DNA from: Doryteuthis pealeii
Lineage: Eukaryota; Mollusca; Cephalopoda; Myopsida; Loliginidae
DNA: 64,000 nt
Assembly: GCA_023376005.1 (NCBI GenBank)
Contig: CM042160.1
Coordinates: forward strand, 81,720,808 to 81,784,807
Direction of reading: 5' to 3'
Of this stretch, positions 27,885-32,478 are shown one piece after another; the first letter of the stretch is position 1; each line of letters begins with the position of its first letter. A program made the position numbers and the translations under genes. Below the pieces are notes generated by a model, which saw only the letters and a list, made by a program, of their open reading frames with translations, was not told where the DNA came from and ran no database searches.

Positions 27885-30857
27885 AAAATTTTTTTTAATA
27901 TGGCTAGCTGATCCTTTATCATATGAGGTGCACTTTAAGGAAAAAGAAAGGAAGGGGTAGGAAAAAAGAAGAAAAAAAAAGGATTTTAATTTCCTTTTTG
28001 AAAGGTTTTTTTTTTTTTTTTTTTTAATTAATGAAAAAATAAGACTTATCATTTATTGTATTGAAAATAATTTTTGTTTTGTTGTGGAGACAGAATTTTT
28101 CTTCTTTAATTCATTTCTAAATTTCATCATCCTCATAATTTACTATTAATGTGTATAATTTATTACAAAAGTAACAATAAGATTTCTGTAGGATAAAATT
28201 GCTAAATAGTTACTTTCAATTTTTTTTTTGTTTCATTCCATGAAATTTTGGTAATCTGAACATTAGCTACATAAATGAGCACCCCCCCCCCGTTTCTTTC
28301 ACTTTGAGGAAGCCGTATGTTTCAGTCGGCCATTTTCATCTCACCATAAATATTCACTGAAAATATGAATTTGTTCGAATCAATACAACTGCATGTTTTA
28401 ACACGAAAATATCATAAAATGTGTTCTTAATAACAATTAAGTTCCTTTCAAATAATGCGCAAGCACAATTAAGAACACATTTTATGATATTTTCGTGTTA
28501 AAACATGCAGTTGTATTGATTCGAACAAATTCGTATTTTCAGTGTAGATTTATGGTGAAATGAAAATGGCCAACCAAAACAAATGGCTTCCTCAAAGTGA
28601 AACATACAAGGGGAGGTTACTCTCATTTATGTAGCTAATGTTCATATTACTGAAAGTTCTTCATAGAGTACACTCTATTTTGCAAATTCTCTTAAAATAA
28701 AACCATCCACTCTACAAGGATTCAATTTTTTTTTTCTTTTTTAATTTTTTTCATTAGGAACAACAATCTTACACCGAGGAATTACTAAAAGAACTTTCCA
28801 GATTAAACAGTTGCCCAGGTGTGTGCGCCATTTCATCGGGGAAATATCTTCAACTCCGGCTCAAATATACAGAAATATTAGTGAAGATTATAAATAACAA
28901 TGCCAAAAAGGAATCTCATCCTGGAATCTTCCTGACGTGTATACCAGACACTTGTCTGGCGTGTCTAGAGGTCATTAACTATGACATGTGTCCAAAGAAT
29001 ATTTATTTACAAAAGATGAACTACCTGACCTCAATTTGTCAATTATCCAACAGAACCGTTGAAAGATCTGCGGCTCATAGGGAACCACAAGAACAAAATG
29101 AGAACAAGTGTGGAAGTAGGGATACAAAGACTTCAACGACTATCCGTCAATTATCCGATAGAACCGCTACAAGAGTTGCGGTTCTTCGTGAGCCGCAAGA
29201 ACAAAATGAGAACAAGTATGAAAAAAGGGATACGGAGACTTCAACTACAACTGTTAACAGGAATTCAAAAGAAATGGATAATGTCTCCATTCTGAAATCA
29301 GAAAATTTCAATTCAGATATTCTTCCTTTGCCTGTAAAAGAACTTTGTCAAAATAGTATCCCTTCTTCCAGATTTCCTAAGACTTTAACTACAATCTGTC
29401 AATTATCCGATAAAACTGCTGCAAAATCTTCGGTTTACAGAAAACTACAAGAACACGAGAACAAGTATGAAAAAAGAGATACGGAGACTTCAACTACAAC
29501 TGTTAACAGGACTTCAAAAGAAATGGATAATGTCTCCATTCTGAAATCAGAAAGTTTGAATTCAGATATTCTTCCTTTGCCTGTAAAAGAACTTTGTCAA
29601 AATATGGAATCTGGAAGAAGGGATACAAAAACTCCAACGACTATCTGTCAATTATCTGATAGAACCGCTGCAAAATCTGCAATTCACAGAGAACTGCAAG
29701 AACAAAATAAGAACAAATGTGGAAGAAATGATACAAAGACGTCAACTACAATTGTTAGCAGGAATTCAAAAGAAATCAATAATGTCTCAATTCTGAAATC
29801 AGAAAGTTTGAATTCAGATATTCTTCCTTTGCCTGTAAAAGAACTTTGTCAAAATATGGAATCTGTTGGTCCTCATCAAGAGGTGTCGAATGGATTTCCA
29901 GATTTTGATGCTTTATTTTCATTAAAAGAAAATTCTGCTGGTTGTAAAAATAAAAGCGTTCATCCCGAATTAAGGGCGGATATTTCCAAAATACAAAACA
30001 ATACAATAAAAACAATTAGTCAAAATGGTGAAATAAAATGTTTTACTAGTAATTTGACTGGGCAATCTCCAAGACTTTTTGGAGAAAATGAACAACTCTG
30101 GGAGTTGAAGAATTCAACTAAAATCCAACAGACTCCAAAAAATCTAGCAGAAACTCATAAAGACGCTCGAGCTGATACCCGATATAGAAACGTTGGCACC
30201 AAGTTCTTTGATTATTCTAAAAGTCCGAATGGTGGTACAAAGACTGACCAAAAATTCCAACCATTTCTCGGATCCCAAGAAATTATTGAAGACTCTAAGA
30301 CAAAAGAGAAACCTATTGTTCGATCCCAATGGATTCCAAACAAAGAAGAGCCAAATCGATTGCAGATAATTAATTCCAATCTTTCTAATGCAAAGAATGG
30401 ACAACGATTGGCCAACGGTTCTCAAAATCAAATATTAAAGATTATACAAGAGCAGCAAAAACAGGAACATTTTTGGAAGAACCACAAAGGTTCTCAATGT
30501 AATTCTTCAACAAAAACTGAATCTCCAAAAACAAATGAAGCAACAAATTTTAGTTGTTTTAAAGAAGAAAGAACCAATTCAAAAATCTCTAAAGATCTTA
30601 GCAAATATTCTCCTCCAGAAAAACCATTTTCAACAATTCCTATTGAGCGACAACTCTTAAATTTCCCTTCTCCCAAAATTCACCCAAATCTTCCTTGTAC
30701 CAATGACAATTCTGCAAAAACTCAACAAAATATTTCAGACGTAAGGTCTCAAATTAATGAATATAAAAAAAAAACATTTTCTCAATTGACATCCAAGACT
30801 GTTCCAATGAAAGGGAGGGGGAGAGAACCGGTGGAACATGACGAAAAACTCGATTAA
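353..30857 (+). CDS. TPR-repeat protein, 5'-partial, eight exons
   Basis: Exons are 353-497, 2852-2999, 12332-12441, 17648-17761, 22217-22360, 23888-23999, 26987-27248 and 28758-30857. Each is bounded by AG and GT, and phases match at every junction, giving 1044 residues and a TAA stop. The first exon starts at a splice acceptor, so the N-terminus lies outside the window. Residues about 50-340 are amphipathic helix pairs with TPR-like spacing and composition, for example ALQLYQQSEEILRK, AEEALSIQ, ALRFLYEAESIRRRAGWF and NYVDALLKIQEAEKLYE. This implies a helical protein-binding scaffold. From about residue 430 the tail is polar, rich in S, T, N, K and E, probably disordered, and carries internal repeats. 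No catalytic motif was seen and I do not recognise the ortholog. The exon model is well supported; the function is inferred only from the repeats. Confidence 0.85.
560..800. repeat. Foldback element, near-perfect 240-bp palindrome
   Basis: The left arm (TTTAAAATAGAAATTAGAAG to GGATAAAATCCCATTTTCAAA) is repeated inverted on the right with very few mismatches. Arms are about 105 bp around a spacer of roughly 25 bp. Non-autonomous hairpin element in a TPR-gene intron. Confidence 0.85.
900..964. repeat. Short hairpin
   Basis: GAATAAATAAAAGGTTTAGC and its inverted copy are separated by an A/T-rich loop. Arms are about 28 bp. Confidence 0.7.
1062..1105. repeat. (TA)n microsatellite
   Basis: Alternating TA tract ending in CACACACA. 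Confidence 0.9.
1555..2140 (-). repeat. 110-bp tandem repeat, probable LINE 3' tail
   Basis: Five copies of a unit beginning GTGTACAGTGCTCAGGTG recur at 109-110-bp spacing. The left edge is an (ATA)n run next to AATGAAATTTATTG, which on the minus strand reads as a LINE-like 3' end with an (ATT)n tail. The array directly abuts the minus-strand LINE ORF remnant at 2159-2452, so it reads as its repeated 3' UTR. Confidence 0.7.
2159..2452 (-). pseudogene. LINE reverse-transcriptase ORF, C-terminal remnant
   Basis: The minus-strand frame includes FRKHFFTLRIVEAWNKLP and ASVVGCRNTESFKASM. This is the pattern R-x2-FF-x2-R-V-x2-WN-LP-x-VV...FK that ends many CR1/Jockey-type LINE ORFs. The upstream polymerase domain is missing. 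The 110-bp array follows as the 3' tail. Confidence 0.65.
2300..2715. repeat. Interspersed repeat family C, copy 1
   Basis: Diagnostic phrases are CCCTTCATCACCATTGCTCC, GTGGTAGTACCTGTTAGGGT and CCCATCTATGGGTTAAATAG, ending with ACATGCCGTAAAACC and a (CCAAA)n tail. The same phrases recur near 8700, 47750 and 56300. The class is unknown; it overlaps the LINE remnant on its left. Confidence 0.65.
3192..3486. mobile_element. Mariner-like MITE unit split by a TTAA MITE
   Basis: GGGTGACAAGACTTTCGGAC at 3195 and its inverted counterpart GTCCGAAAGTCTTGTCA at 3460 form terminal-repeat-like ends. The TTAA element at 3225-3455 lies between them. The same end sequence is the core of the 78-bp array at 5582-6540. 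Confidence 0.55.
3225..3455 (+). mobile_element. TTAA MITE (family D), copy 1
   Basis: TTAA flanks a 223-bp body with inverted ends CTCTTAACATCCTATACC and AGAATGTTAAGAG. TTAA target sites are typical of piggyBac-like elements. There is no coding capacity. Confidence 0.75.
3517..3770 (-). repeat. tRNA-derived SINE (family A)
   Basis: Read on the minus strand it begins with a tRNA-like head carrying A-box TAGCTCAGTCGGTAGAGC and B-box GTTCGATACC. The body then reads CCAACTCAGC...GATCTGTGCGGTAAAGTAA, CTCCACCTCAGATGC and AAGGGGATAGACTCCC. It is nearly full length. Confidence 0.85.
4022..4266 (+). mobile_element. TTAA MITE (family D), copy 2
   Basis: Inverted ends CTCTTAAATCCTATACC and CAGGATGTTAAGAG with TTAA at both sides. 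The interior matches copy 1 (TTTAAATGTAATATTAAACA, GGGAAATAACAGGTAAC). Confidence 0.75.
4340..4866. mobile_element. Palindromic MITE with long terminal inverted repeats
   Basis: The ends are TGGGCAATTCCATGTCAAAT and, inverted, GATTTGACATGGAATTACCC. The inverted similarity runs about 130-180 bp inward through ACCCACCCCCTTCAATTTTT and GGATTGTCTAACYTTAA. An inner T-rich region separates the arms. Confidence 0.8.
4867..5110. repeat. Low-complexity T/C-rich tract
   Basis: Degenerate repeats of CAATACTTTTTGATTTTTTT and long T runs; no coding signal. Confidence 0.85.
5303..5330. repeat. (CTG)n trinucleotide repeat
   Basis: About eight GCT/CTG triplets in an intron of the TPR gene. Confidence 0.9.
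5582..6540 (+). repeat. 78-bp tandem array built from a MITE-like end
   Basis: Eleven direct copies of GTCCGAAAGTCTTGTCAC occur near 5699, 5774, 5852, 5930, 6007, 6085, 6163, 6240, 6318, 6396 and 6472, spaced 75-78 bp. Each unit continues with an A/T-rich stretch (TTTTAATTTTCATTATTTTT). One inverted copy at about 5592-5622 sits at the left edge. The open frames across it are artefacts because 78 is a multiple of three. Confidence 0.9.
6640..7175. repeat. Interspersed repeat family G, copy 1
   Basis: Shares GACAGTTCTAAGTGACAGT, GGTTCAATCCTGA and AAGAAAGTTCCCGAGTT with copies at 36830 and 51895. Short ORFs on both strands here look like chance frames in this repeat. Confidence 0.6.
7436..7625. 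repeat. Nested hairpins
   Basis: AATATTATTATTGACATTAT and ATAATGTCAATAATAATATT form outer arms. ATAAATTGTGTAATAC and GTATTACACAATTTAT form inner arms. Confidence 0.8.
7713..7895 (+). repeat. tRNA-derived SINE (family A), internally deleted
   Basis: The head reads GGCCCGTTTAGCTCAGTTGG and the B-box GGTTTGATACC. The body jumps from CCGGCCCTC directly to GATGGTAGGTGTGACG, so about 50 bp are missing relative to the copy at 61396. Confidence 0.8.
8165..9045. repeat. Interspersed repeat family C, copy 2, split by a SINE
   Basis: The left part (GAGAGGGGTAAGACTCCCCC to CCTAGCATCTATAT) and the right part (from 8683, ending GGTTGACCTGGTATAAAA) belong to one repeat. A family B SINE with a 14-bp target duplication interrupts it. 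Confidence 0.75.
8411..8682 (-). repeat. tRNA-derived SINE (family B) with target duplication
   Basis: Flanked by CCTAGCATCTATAT at 8397-8410 and 8683-8696. On the minus strand the order is GGTTAAAGTCATGGGAAATG, CGAGTTCAAATCCTGG (B-box), TTAGCGCTAATACCC, GGTTAGGCAACCGGTCTAGG and TGACCTTGTGTCACATCCTG. It ends with GGTTGGTAAATATAT. Confidence 0.9.
9230..9333 (+). repeat. Family B SINE 3' fragment and (TA)n tract
   Basis: Contains GAAATTGACCTTGTATCACA and the GGTTGGTATATATA tail typical of family B, then a (TA)n run. Confidence 0.7.
9678..10175. mobile_element. Pogo/Tigger-like non-autonomous element
   Basis: Terminal inverted repeats are CAGTGGCACCTCAATTCTCA at the left and GAGAACCGAGGTTCCACTG at the right, close to the pogo-type end. 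The interior encodes only a short frame (MDPKKKKATVIQPERE), perhaps the start of a lost transposase. Confidence 0.7.
10178..10525 (+). pseudogene. Second pogo-like copy with a transposase N-terminal remnant
   Basis: Repeats the interior of the previous element (AAATCTACCCAAGCAGCATC, GTTTGTGTTTATTCTCTATT). It continues into a frame with ATIELKKEMIFIKEKYGDNI, which resembles the helix-turn-helix start of pogo transposases. Truncated; no catalytic domain. Confidence 0.5.
10510..10800 (+). pseudogene. LINE ORF C-terminal remnant with CCHC/C2H2-like tail
   Basis: The frame MTWHLLVKKGTKGSEKERKE...LPFVCSHCTRDCHSRIGL resembles the end of LINE ORF2 proteins, with C-x2-C and a following HS. The same tail sequence, with the 3' UTR phrase GACACTACGCCATCATCTT, occurs on the minus strand at 30955-31490 and near 51060. 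Confidence 0.65.
10845..10882. repeat. (TA)n microsatellite
   Basis: About 36 bp of alternating TA. Confidence 0.9.
11045..11290 (-). repeat. tRNA-derived SINE (family B)
   Basis: TTGAATTCAGAGTTATCCCT, CTCCTAGACTGGTTACCTA, AGAGCCCAGTCTGCCCTAC and GAATTGAACTCGAATCGACG mark a diverged minus-strand copy. Confidence 0.8.
11300..11655. repeat. Pogo-like interior fragments
   Basis: CTGATGGTCAAGAATGAATA, TATGGGAAATATTGTTTCAG and TTGAACATAATTTTG match the interior of the 9678-10175 element. An inverted repeat (GGTTCTTGAACATAATTTTG / AATTATGTTCAAGAACC) lies at 11610-11642. Confidence 0.6.
11656..12030 (+). repeat. Two family A SINE copies in tandem
   Basis: The unit GGAATCACAAGGTTCTTGGT...GATGGTAGGTGTGGCACTCC...TCTAGC occurs twice, at about 11688-11826 and 11829-11970. 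The second copy runs on to the SINE end GGATAGACTCCC. Near-identity suggests an internal duplication rather than two insertions. Confidence 0.75.
12165..12296. repeat. Pogo-like right-end fragment
   Basis: GTTCTTGAACATAATTTTGG at the left and AGAACCAAGGTTCCACTGTA at the right. It ends 36 bp before the TPR exon at 12332. Confidence 0.55.
12562..13021. mobile_element. Inverted-repeat element, about 80-bp arms
   Basis: The left arm AGGTAATTTATGAGGAAGTG...ACGACCCAGC recurs inverted as GCTGGGTCGTTATTTTAATA...CTCATAAATTACCT. The interior has GATAGATATGAA repeats. A related arm is found at 52880-52970. Confidence 0.75.
13022..13400. repeat. Diverged repeat shared with 41960-42368
   Basis: GGATTGGTTTTAATGTTTG, ACCAAGTAATTATCTATTAA and GGGCTGTTTTGAGGCAAATC recur in the intron at 41960-42368. 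Probably a Helitron-like subfamily. Confidence 0.5.
13450..13830. repeat. Foldback element, arms about 170 bp
   Basis: TATGTAGTATATTAAGAAAG...AATGAGAAAAGTGAGTGATA is repeated inverted with high identity to TTTCTTAATATACTACATAC. The spacer is about 15 bp. Arms carry TTGGCCGACGCTGCAGTGTT. A relative lies at 24360. Confidence 0.88.
14157..14785 (+). mobile_element. Non-autonomous Helitron-like element, copy 1
   Basis: Begins TCTTATTATAATGGAGATTG and ends with hairpin GCACCCGGAGGGTGC, nine bases, then CTAG followed by T. A hairpin close to a terminal CTRR is the Helitron signature. No coding capacity. Copies at 23226 and 41343. Confidence 0.75.
14818..15052. repeat. CA-rich simple sequence
   Basis: Degenerate ACAC/GTGT runs; the short open frames here reflect the composition. 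Confidence 0.7.
15053..15279. mobile_element. MITE with about 27-bp terminal inverted repeats
   Basis: The left end CAAGGTGAGTCAAAAAAGTA and right end TACTTTTATGACACACCTTG are inverted copies continuing through TCAAGATT. The 227-bp element sits within a CA/GT microsatellite and has an internal duplication (ATTCTGAAAA...CTATCTTGGTA). Tc1/mariner-like by end sequence. Confidence 0.75.
15310..15660. repeat. Diverged repeat with a short hairpin-family segment
   Basis: AAGCATTTCGGTATATTGTA and CATCTTCAGGACACTGTTAA resemble foldback-family phrases (GTTTCGGTC, CTTCAGGGC). No gene is visible. Confidence 0.4.
15665..15815 (+). repeat. Third tRNA-like SINE type
   Basis: GGGTCTCAAACCCGGCC is a B-box and T-stem-like sequence. 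It is followed by GATACCTCGAAACATGTGTC and TGTGGATTACT. Related end text occurs at 25690-25800. Confidence 0.5.
15942..16640 (+). repeat. 81-bp tandem repeat
   Basis: Eight to nine copies of ATTGTATATAAGATTTATTT...ATGGGATTCCGGTTTAGAAA...GCTAATTTTGACTTGATG, with small indels. No coding potential. Confidence 0.88.
16810..17068 (+). repeat. About 29-bp tandem repeat
   Basis: Roughly nine copies of CCAATGCATTTTTATAGTAA followed by AATCATTGT. Confidence 0.85.
17335..17605 (+). repeat. tRNA-derived SINE (family B)
   Basis: GGTCTAATGGTTAAAGTTGT, CGAGTTCAATTCCTGG, AATACCCTTGGGAAAGG and TGACCTTGTGTCACATCCTA in order. It ends 42 bp before the exon at 17648. Confidence 0.85.
17968..20036. repeat. 39-bp GC-rich minisatellite, about 53 copies
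   Basis: The unit is GGACCCCGAATGCAAGGTGT followed by TTCTCTCTTTGCCCGGGCT. Copies are nearly identical. Most differences are one-base losses in the CCCC and GGG runs or skipped short segments, near 19030, 19220 and 19590. The unit is 13 codons long and stop-free in most frames, so very long ORFs appear on both strands. They are not genes: no splice context, period-driven frames, and position inside a TPR-gene intron. Confidence 0.95.
20440..20520 (-). repeat. Mariner-like MITE end fragment
   Basis: ATATGTAGGGGTGACAAGAC then ACATCCTGTAGAT, a damaged copy of the 78-bp unit. Confidence 0.5.
20665..20930 (+). repeat. tRNA-derived SINE (family B)
   Basis: GGTGTAATGGTTACTGTTGT, AATACCCTTAGGAAAGG, GGTTAGGCAACCAGTCTAGG and GCGTCACATCCTAC, in order. 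The head is partly deleted. The flanks AACAAAAAATCAGAATAAGA and GAATTTCTTTTTCAAAATGA repeat at 20340 and 20410, suggesting a local duplication. Confidence 0.8.
21120..21345 (+). repeat. tRNA-derived SINE (family B), 5'-truncated
   Basis: Starts at TTTTCACATAATGCTAATGC and runs to CACATCCTACTCGTGTGGAG and GGTTGGTAAATATTTATA. Confidence 0.8.
21440..21625. repeat. Foldback element
   Basis: TAGTAGAGAAAAAAGTTAAG and the inverted CTTAACTTTTTTTCTCTACT bracket arms of about 80 bp. Confidence 0.85.
21757..22022. repeat. Foldback element, about 125-bp arms
   Basis: TTGCAATATAGGTACAAGTG...AGACACATGTGTAATC-type arms meet at a short loop around GAACCGTTTATCGCG. Partial relatives lie at 27640-27780 and 48135-48320, next to (TA)n. 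Confidence 0.88.
22135..22168. repeat. (TA)n microsatellite
   Basis: Alternating TA 49 bp before the exon at 22217. Confidence 0.9.
22490..23225. repeat. Helitron-like fragments
   Basis: AGGTACTGGCAAAATGA, CACCCTCCGGGCG and two GAATCTCCATTA phrases resemble Helitron family ends in the minus orientation. Boundaries are unclear. Related text is at 51600-51870. Confidence 0.45.
23226..23854 (-). mobile_element. Non-autonomous Helitron-like element, copy 2
   Basis: CTAG at 23226 follows the family's 3' end inverted (CACTCCGGGTGC hairpin, imperfect). The other end is ACAATCTCCATTATAATAAA. The interior is homologous to 14157-14785. It ends about 34 bp upstream of the exon at 23888. Confidence 0.72.
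24355..24605. repeat. Partial foldback related to 13450
   Basis: CGCCTACGCTGCAGTGTTTC and CATCAGGGCTTTCGTTGG match the 13450 family. The right arm is mostly deleted, and short inverted pieces (ATTGATGTAAA / TTTACATCAAT) remain. Confidence 0.6.
24645..24915. repeat. Foldback element, partial arms
   Basis: AAGTAAAGAAATAACAAGAC...GATTTAGCATTATA and the inverted TATAATGCTAAATCTCTAAG flank a non-palindromic middle. A related arm is at 9440-9475. Confidence 0.75.
25558..25602. repeat. (TA)n microsatellite
   Basis: About 44 bp of alternating TA. Confidence 0.9.
26266..26692. repeat. Large foldback element
   Basis: AATAAAGGAAAGAAAGTATA...ACACGTGTTTCGGTCAGGAG and the inverted CTCCTGACGAAACACGTG...TATACTTTCTTTCCTTTATT enclose about 130 bp. 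Partial copy at the window start. Confidence 0.85.
27620..27935. repeat. Foldback fragment and adjacent hairpin
   Basis: 27640-27780 matches one arm of the 21757 element (CTGAAGATCCTCAACATGG, GGTTATCACTTG). 27792-27935 is a separate hairpin with arms TACCTCATATGATATAAGGA / TCCTTTATCATATGAGGTGC around (TA)n. Confidence 0.75.
28250..28651. mobile_element. Foldback MITE (family F), intact copy
   Basis: Ends GTAATCTGAACATTAGCTAC and, inverted, GTAGCTAATGTTCATATTAC. Arms of nearly 200 bp run to a centre around CAAATAATGCGCAAGC. Contains ACACGAAAATATCATAAAAT on both sides. It lies just before the last TPR exon. Copies at 31778 (part) and 40322. Confidence 0.88.
28758..30857 (+). CDS. Terminal 2.1-kb exon of the TPR gene
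   Basis: The exon opens after TTTTTTTCATTAG and continues phase 0 from the exon ending at 27248. The first residues (EQQSYTEELLKELSRLN) continue a helical segment. A cysteine-rich stretch follows (TCIPDTCLACLEV) and then the repeated Ser/Thr-rich tail to a TAA at 30855. It is about ten times longer than the other exons. No AATAAA was found shortly after the stop. Confidence 0.85.
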   Translation, partial: EQQSYTEELLKELSRLNSCPGVCAISSGKYLQLRLKYTEILVKIINNNAKKESHPGIFLTCIPDTCLACLEVINYDMCPKNIYLQKMNYLTSICQLSNRTVERSAAHREPQEQNENKCGSRDTKTSTTIRQLSDRTATRVAVLREPQEQNENKYEKRDTETSTTTVNRNSKEMDNVSILKSENFNSDILPLPVKELCQNSIPSSRFPKTLTTICQLSDKTAAKSSVYRKLQEHENKYEKRDTETSTTTVNRTSKEMDNVSILKSESLNSDILPLPVKELCQNMESGRRDTKTPTTICQLSDRTAAKSAIHRELQEQNKNKCGRNDTKTSTTIVSRNSKEINNVSILKSESLNSDILPLPVKELCQNMESVGPHQEVSNGFPDFDALFSLKENSAGCKNKSVHPELRADISKIQNNTIKTISQNGEIKCFTSNLTGQSPRLFGENEQLWELKNSTKIQQTPKNLAETHKDARADTRYRNVGTKFFDYSKSPNGGTKTDQKFQPFLGSQEIIEDSKTKEKPIVRSQWIPNKEEPNRLQIINSNLSNAKNGQRLANGSQNQILKIIQEQQKQEHFWKNHKGSQCNSSTKTESPKTNEATNFSCFKEERTNSKISKDLSKYSPPEKPFSTIPIERQLLNFPSPKIHPNLPCTNDNSAKTQQNISDVRSQINEYKKKTFSQLTSKTVPMKGRGREPVEHDEKLD
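29030..29865 (+). repeat. In-frame coding tandem repeats in the TPR-protein tail
   Basis: Three copies of a block containing NVSILKSE, NSDILPLPVKELCQN and RDTKTSTT start at steps of 249 and 252 bp (83 and 84 codons). A shorter 108-bp (36-codon) duplication precedes them, giving four copies of the head ICQLSDRTAAKS. All periods are multiples of three and no stop interrupts them, so the duplications were kept under coding constraint. They correspond to residues of about 436-714. Confidence 0.85.
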
Positions 30858-30954
30858 AATCTCTCGGTTCTCGGAAGAATTTAAAAATCACTTTCAGCAC
30901 ACACATCTCAACAACTGGATTGAAGAATTCTCAAGTTTTGCACTTAATAGGTTT

Positions 30955-31490
30955 ATTGTTGGCATCCTTTATGTCCGCTAAAGATTATGGCATAGTGTCC
31001 AAAAGTTTTTTTTTTTTTTTTTTTTTTAAATCAGCATCTGTACAGGCCATTTTTTGAATGGCAGTCTTTGGTGCAGTGACTGCACACAAACAGTGATGCT
31101 TGCTACGGCTGCTGTTATCTCTTCTTCCTTCTGGATCTCTTTGCTTTGGCGACTACTCTCGTCTCCTTTTTTCCACACCTTGTTTGACAAGGAGGTGCCA
31201 GGCCGCTTGTTTTTTTGCACTGACCTCCCAGGTGTTAATGCGGCAGGTCATCATGTTTTTCTTGCAGACGACTTTGAAATGTAGGCATGGTCTTCCTACC
31301 GGTCAGGAGCCTTCTACTAATTCACCATACAGTAGGTCTTTGGCGATGTGGCCTTTGTCCACTCTCCTGACATGACCAAGCCAACGCAACCACCTCTCGC
31401 AGAGGATGGCAAACATGCTGTTCATGTTTGCTCGGTTCAGCACGTCCGTGTTGGGCATTTTATCCTGCCAAGTGGATGTGTAGGATGCAA
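30955..31490 (-). pseudogene. LINE reverse-transcriptase C-terminal remnant
   Basis: The minus strand reads NTDVLNRANMNSMF, ERWLRWLGHVRRVDKGHIAK, DLLYGELVEGS, a TGA stop where an Arg codon is expected, then PVGRPCLHFKVVCKKNM. This is the classic LINE tail (RRLRWLGHV-RM...KDLLYGEL...G-R). It continues through AAWHLLVKQG to a C-x2-C tail and a T-rich 3' end matching 10510-10800. Inactivated by a stop and frameshifts. Confidence 0.82.
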
Positions 31491-31629
31491 CTTACTATTA
31501 ACAATCAATTGGTAGATTTGTCATCCCATGTATCATATATACAAGTACTAAACTGTTTTAAGATATAGTAGCATCTCTTGCTTATTGGGCCGCAAACTCT
31601 ACCCTAAAACTGTGTATAGATAAATGAGC

Positions 31630-31766
31630 TGGTCTTGCTTAGTTGTTAGAGCATCCACCTAAGAATCGCCAGGTTCCTGATTTGATACCTGGTCCCCCGC
31701 CAACTCATCCCATGAGTAGCATAGATTAGGTAATCTGATCTGTGGAGTAAAGTAGGGCAGTTGACG
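31630..31766 (+). repeat. tRNA-derived SINE (family A), 3'-truncated
   Basis: GTTGTTAGAGCATCCACC, GGTTCCTGATTTGATACC and CCCGCCAACTCATCCCATGA, ending near TTGACGGTA. Confidence 0.75.
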
Positions 31767-31777
31767 GTAATTAGATA

Positions 31778-32192
31778 CAACTGCATGTTTTAACACTGAA
31801 ATATAAAAAATGTGTTCTTAATAACAATTAAGTTCATTTCAGATATTGCTCAAGCACAATTAAGAACACATTTTATGAAATTTTCGTGTTAGAATATGCA
31901 GTGGTATTGATTAGAACAAATTCATATTTTCAGTGTAGATTTACAGTGAAATGAAAATAGCCGACCAAAACAAATGGCTTCCTCAAAGTGAAACATACAA
32001 GGGGAGGTTACTCTCATTTATGTAGCTAATGTTCAGATTACTGAAATTTCTTCATAGAGTACACTCTATTTTGCAAATTCTCTTAAAATAAAATCATCCA
32101 CTCTACAAGGATTCAATTTTTTTTTGATGAACAAAATCTTACACCGAGGAATTGCTAAAAGAACTTTCCAGATTAAATGGTTGCCCAGGTGT
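31778..32192 (+). pseudogene. Copy of family F element plus start of the last TPR exon
   Basis: This stretch matches 28386-28822 over its whole length with scattered differences. It includes half of the foldback, the intron end and the exon start (ACACCGAGGAATTGCTAAAA). About 20 bp with the polypyrimidine tract and the acceptor AG are missing. GTAATTAGATA occurs at both edges (31767-31777 and 32193-32203). It lies downstream of the gene's stop and cannot be a functional exon. Confidence 0.85.
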
Positions 32193-32478
32193 GTAATTAG
32201 ATAATCCCCCATTTGGGGTCAAGCCACTCCTTCACGTTACGTGGTTTGCAAATCAAACACACTGATCTCTTTGTTACTTACCCCTTCACTATGTCAAAAA
32301 AAAGAATGAATTATGAAATGACAATTAATCCTCTGTGTGTTTTTATTGGTTGAATCTGCCAAAGAAAAAAAGGCCATCCATTTATATAGGAAGGAGGTGA
32401 CCAACAAACTTGCTTAATGTAAGAGGCACAAATGACATGAACAAAATTTACATATCAATAAATACACCCTAAAAATAC

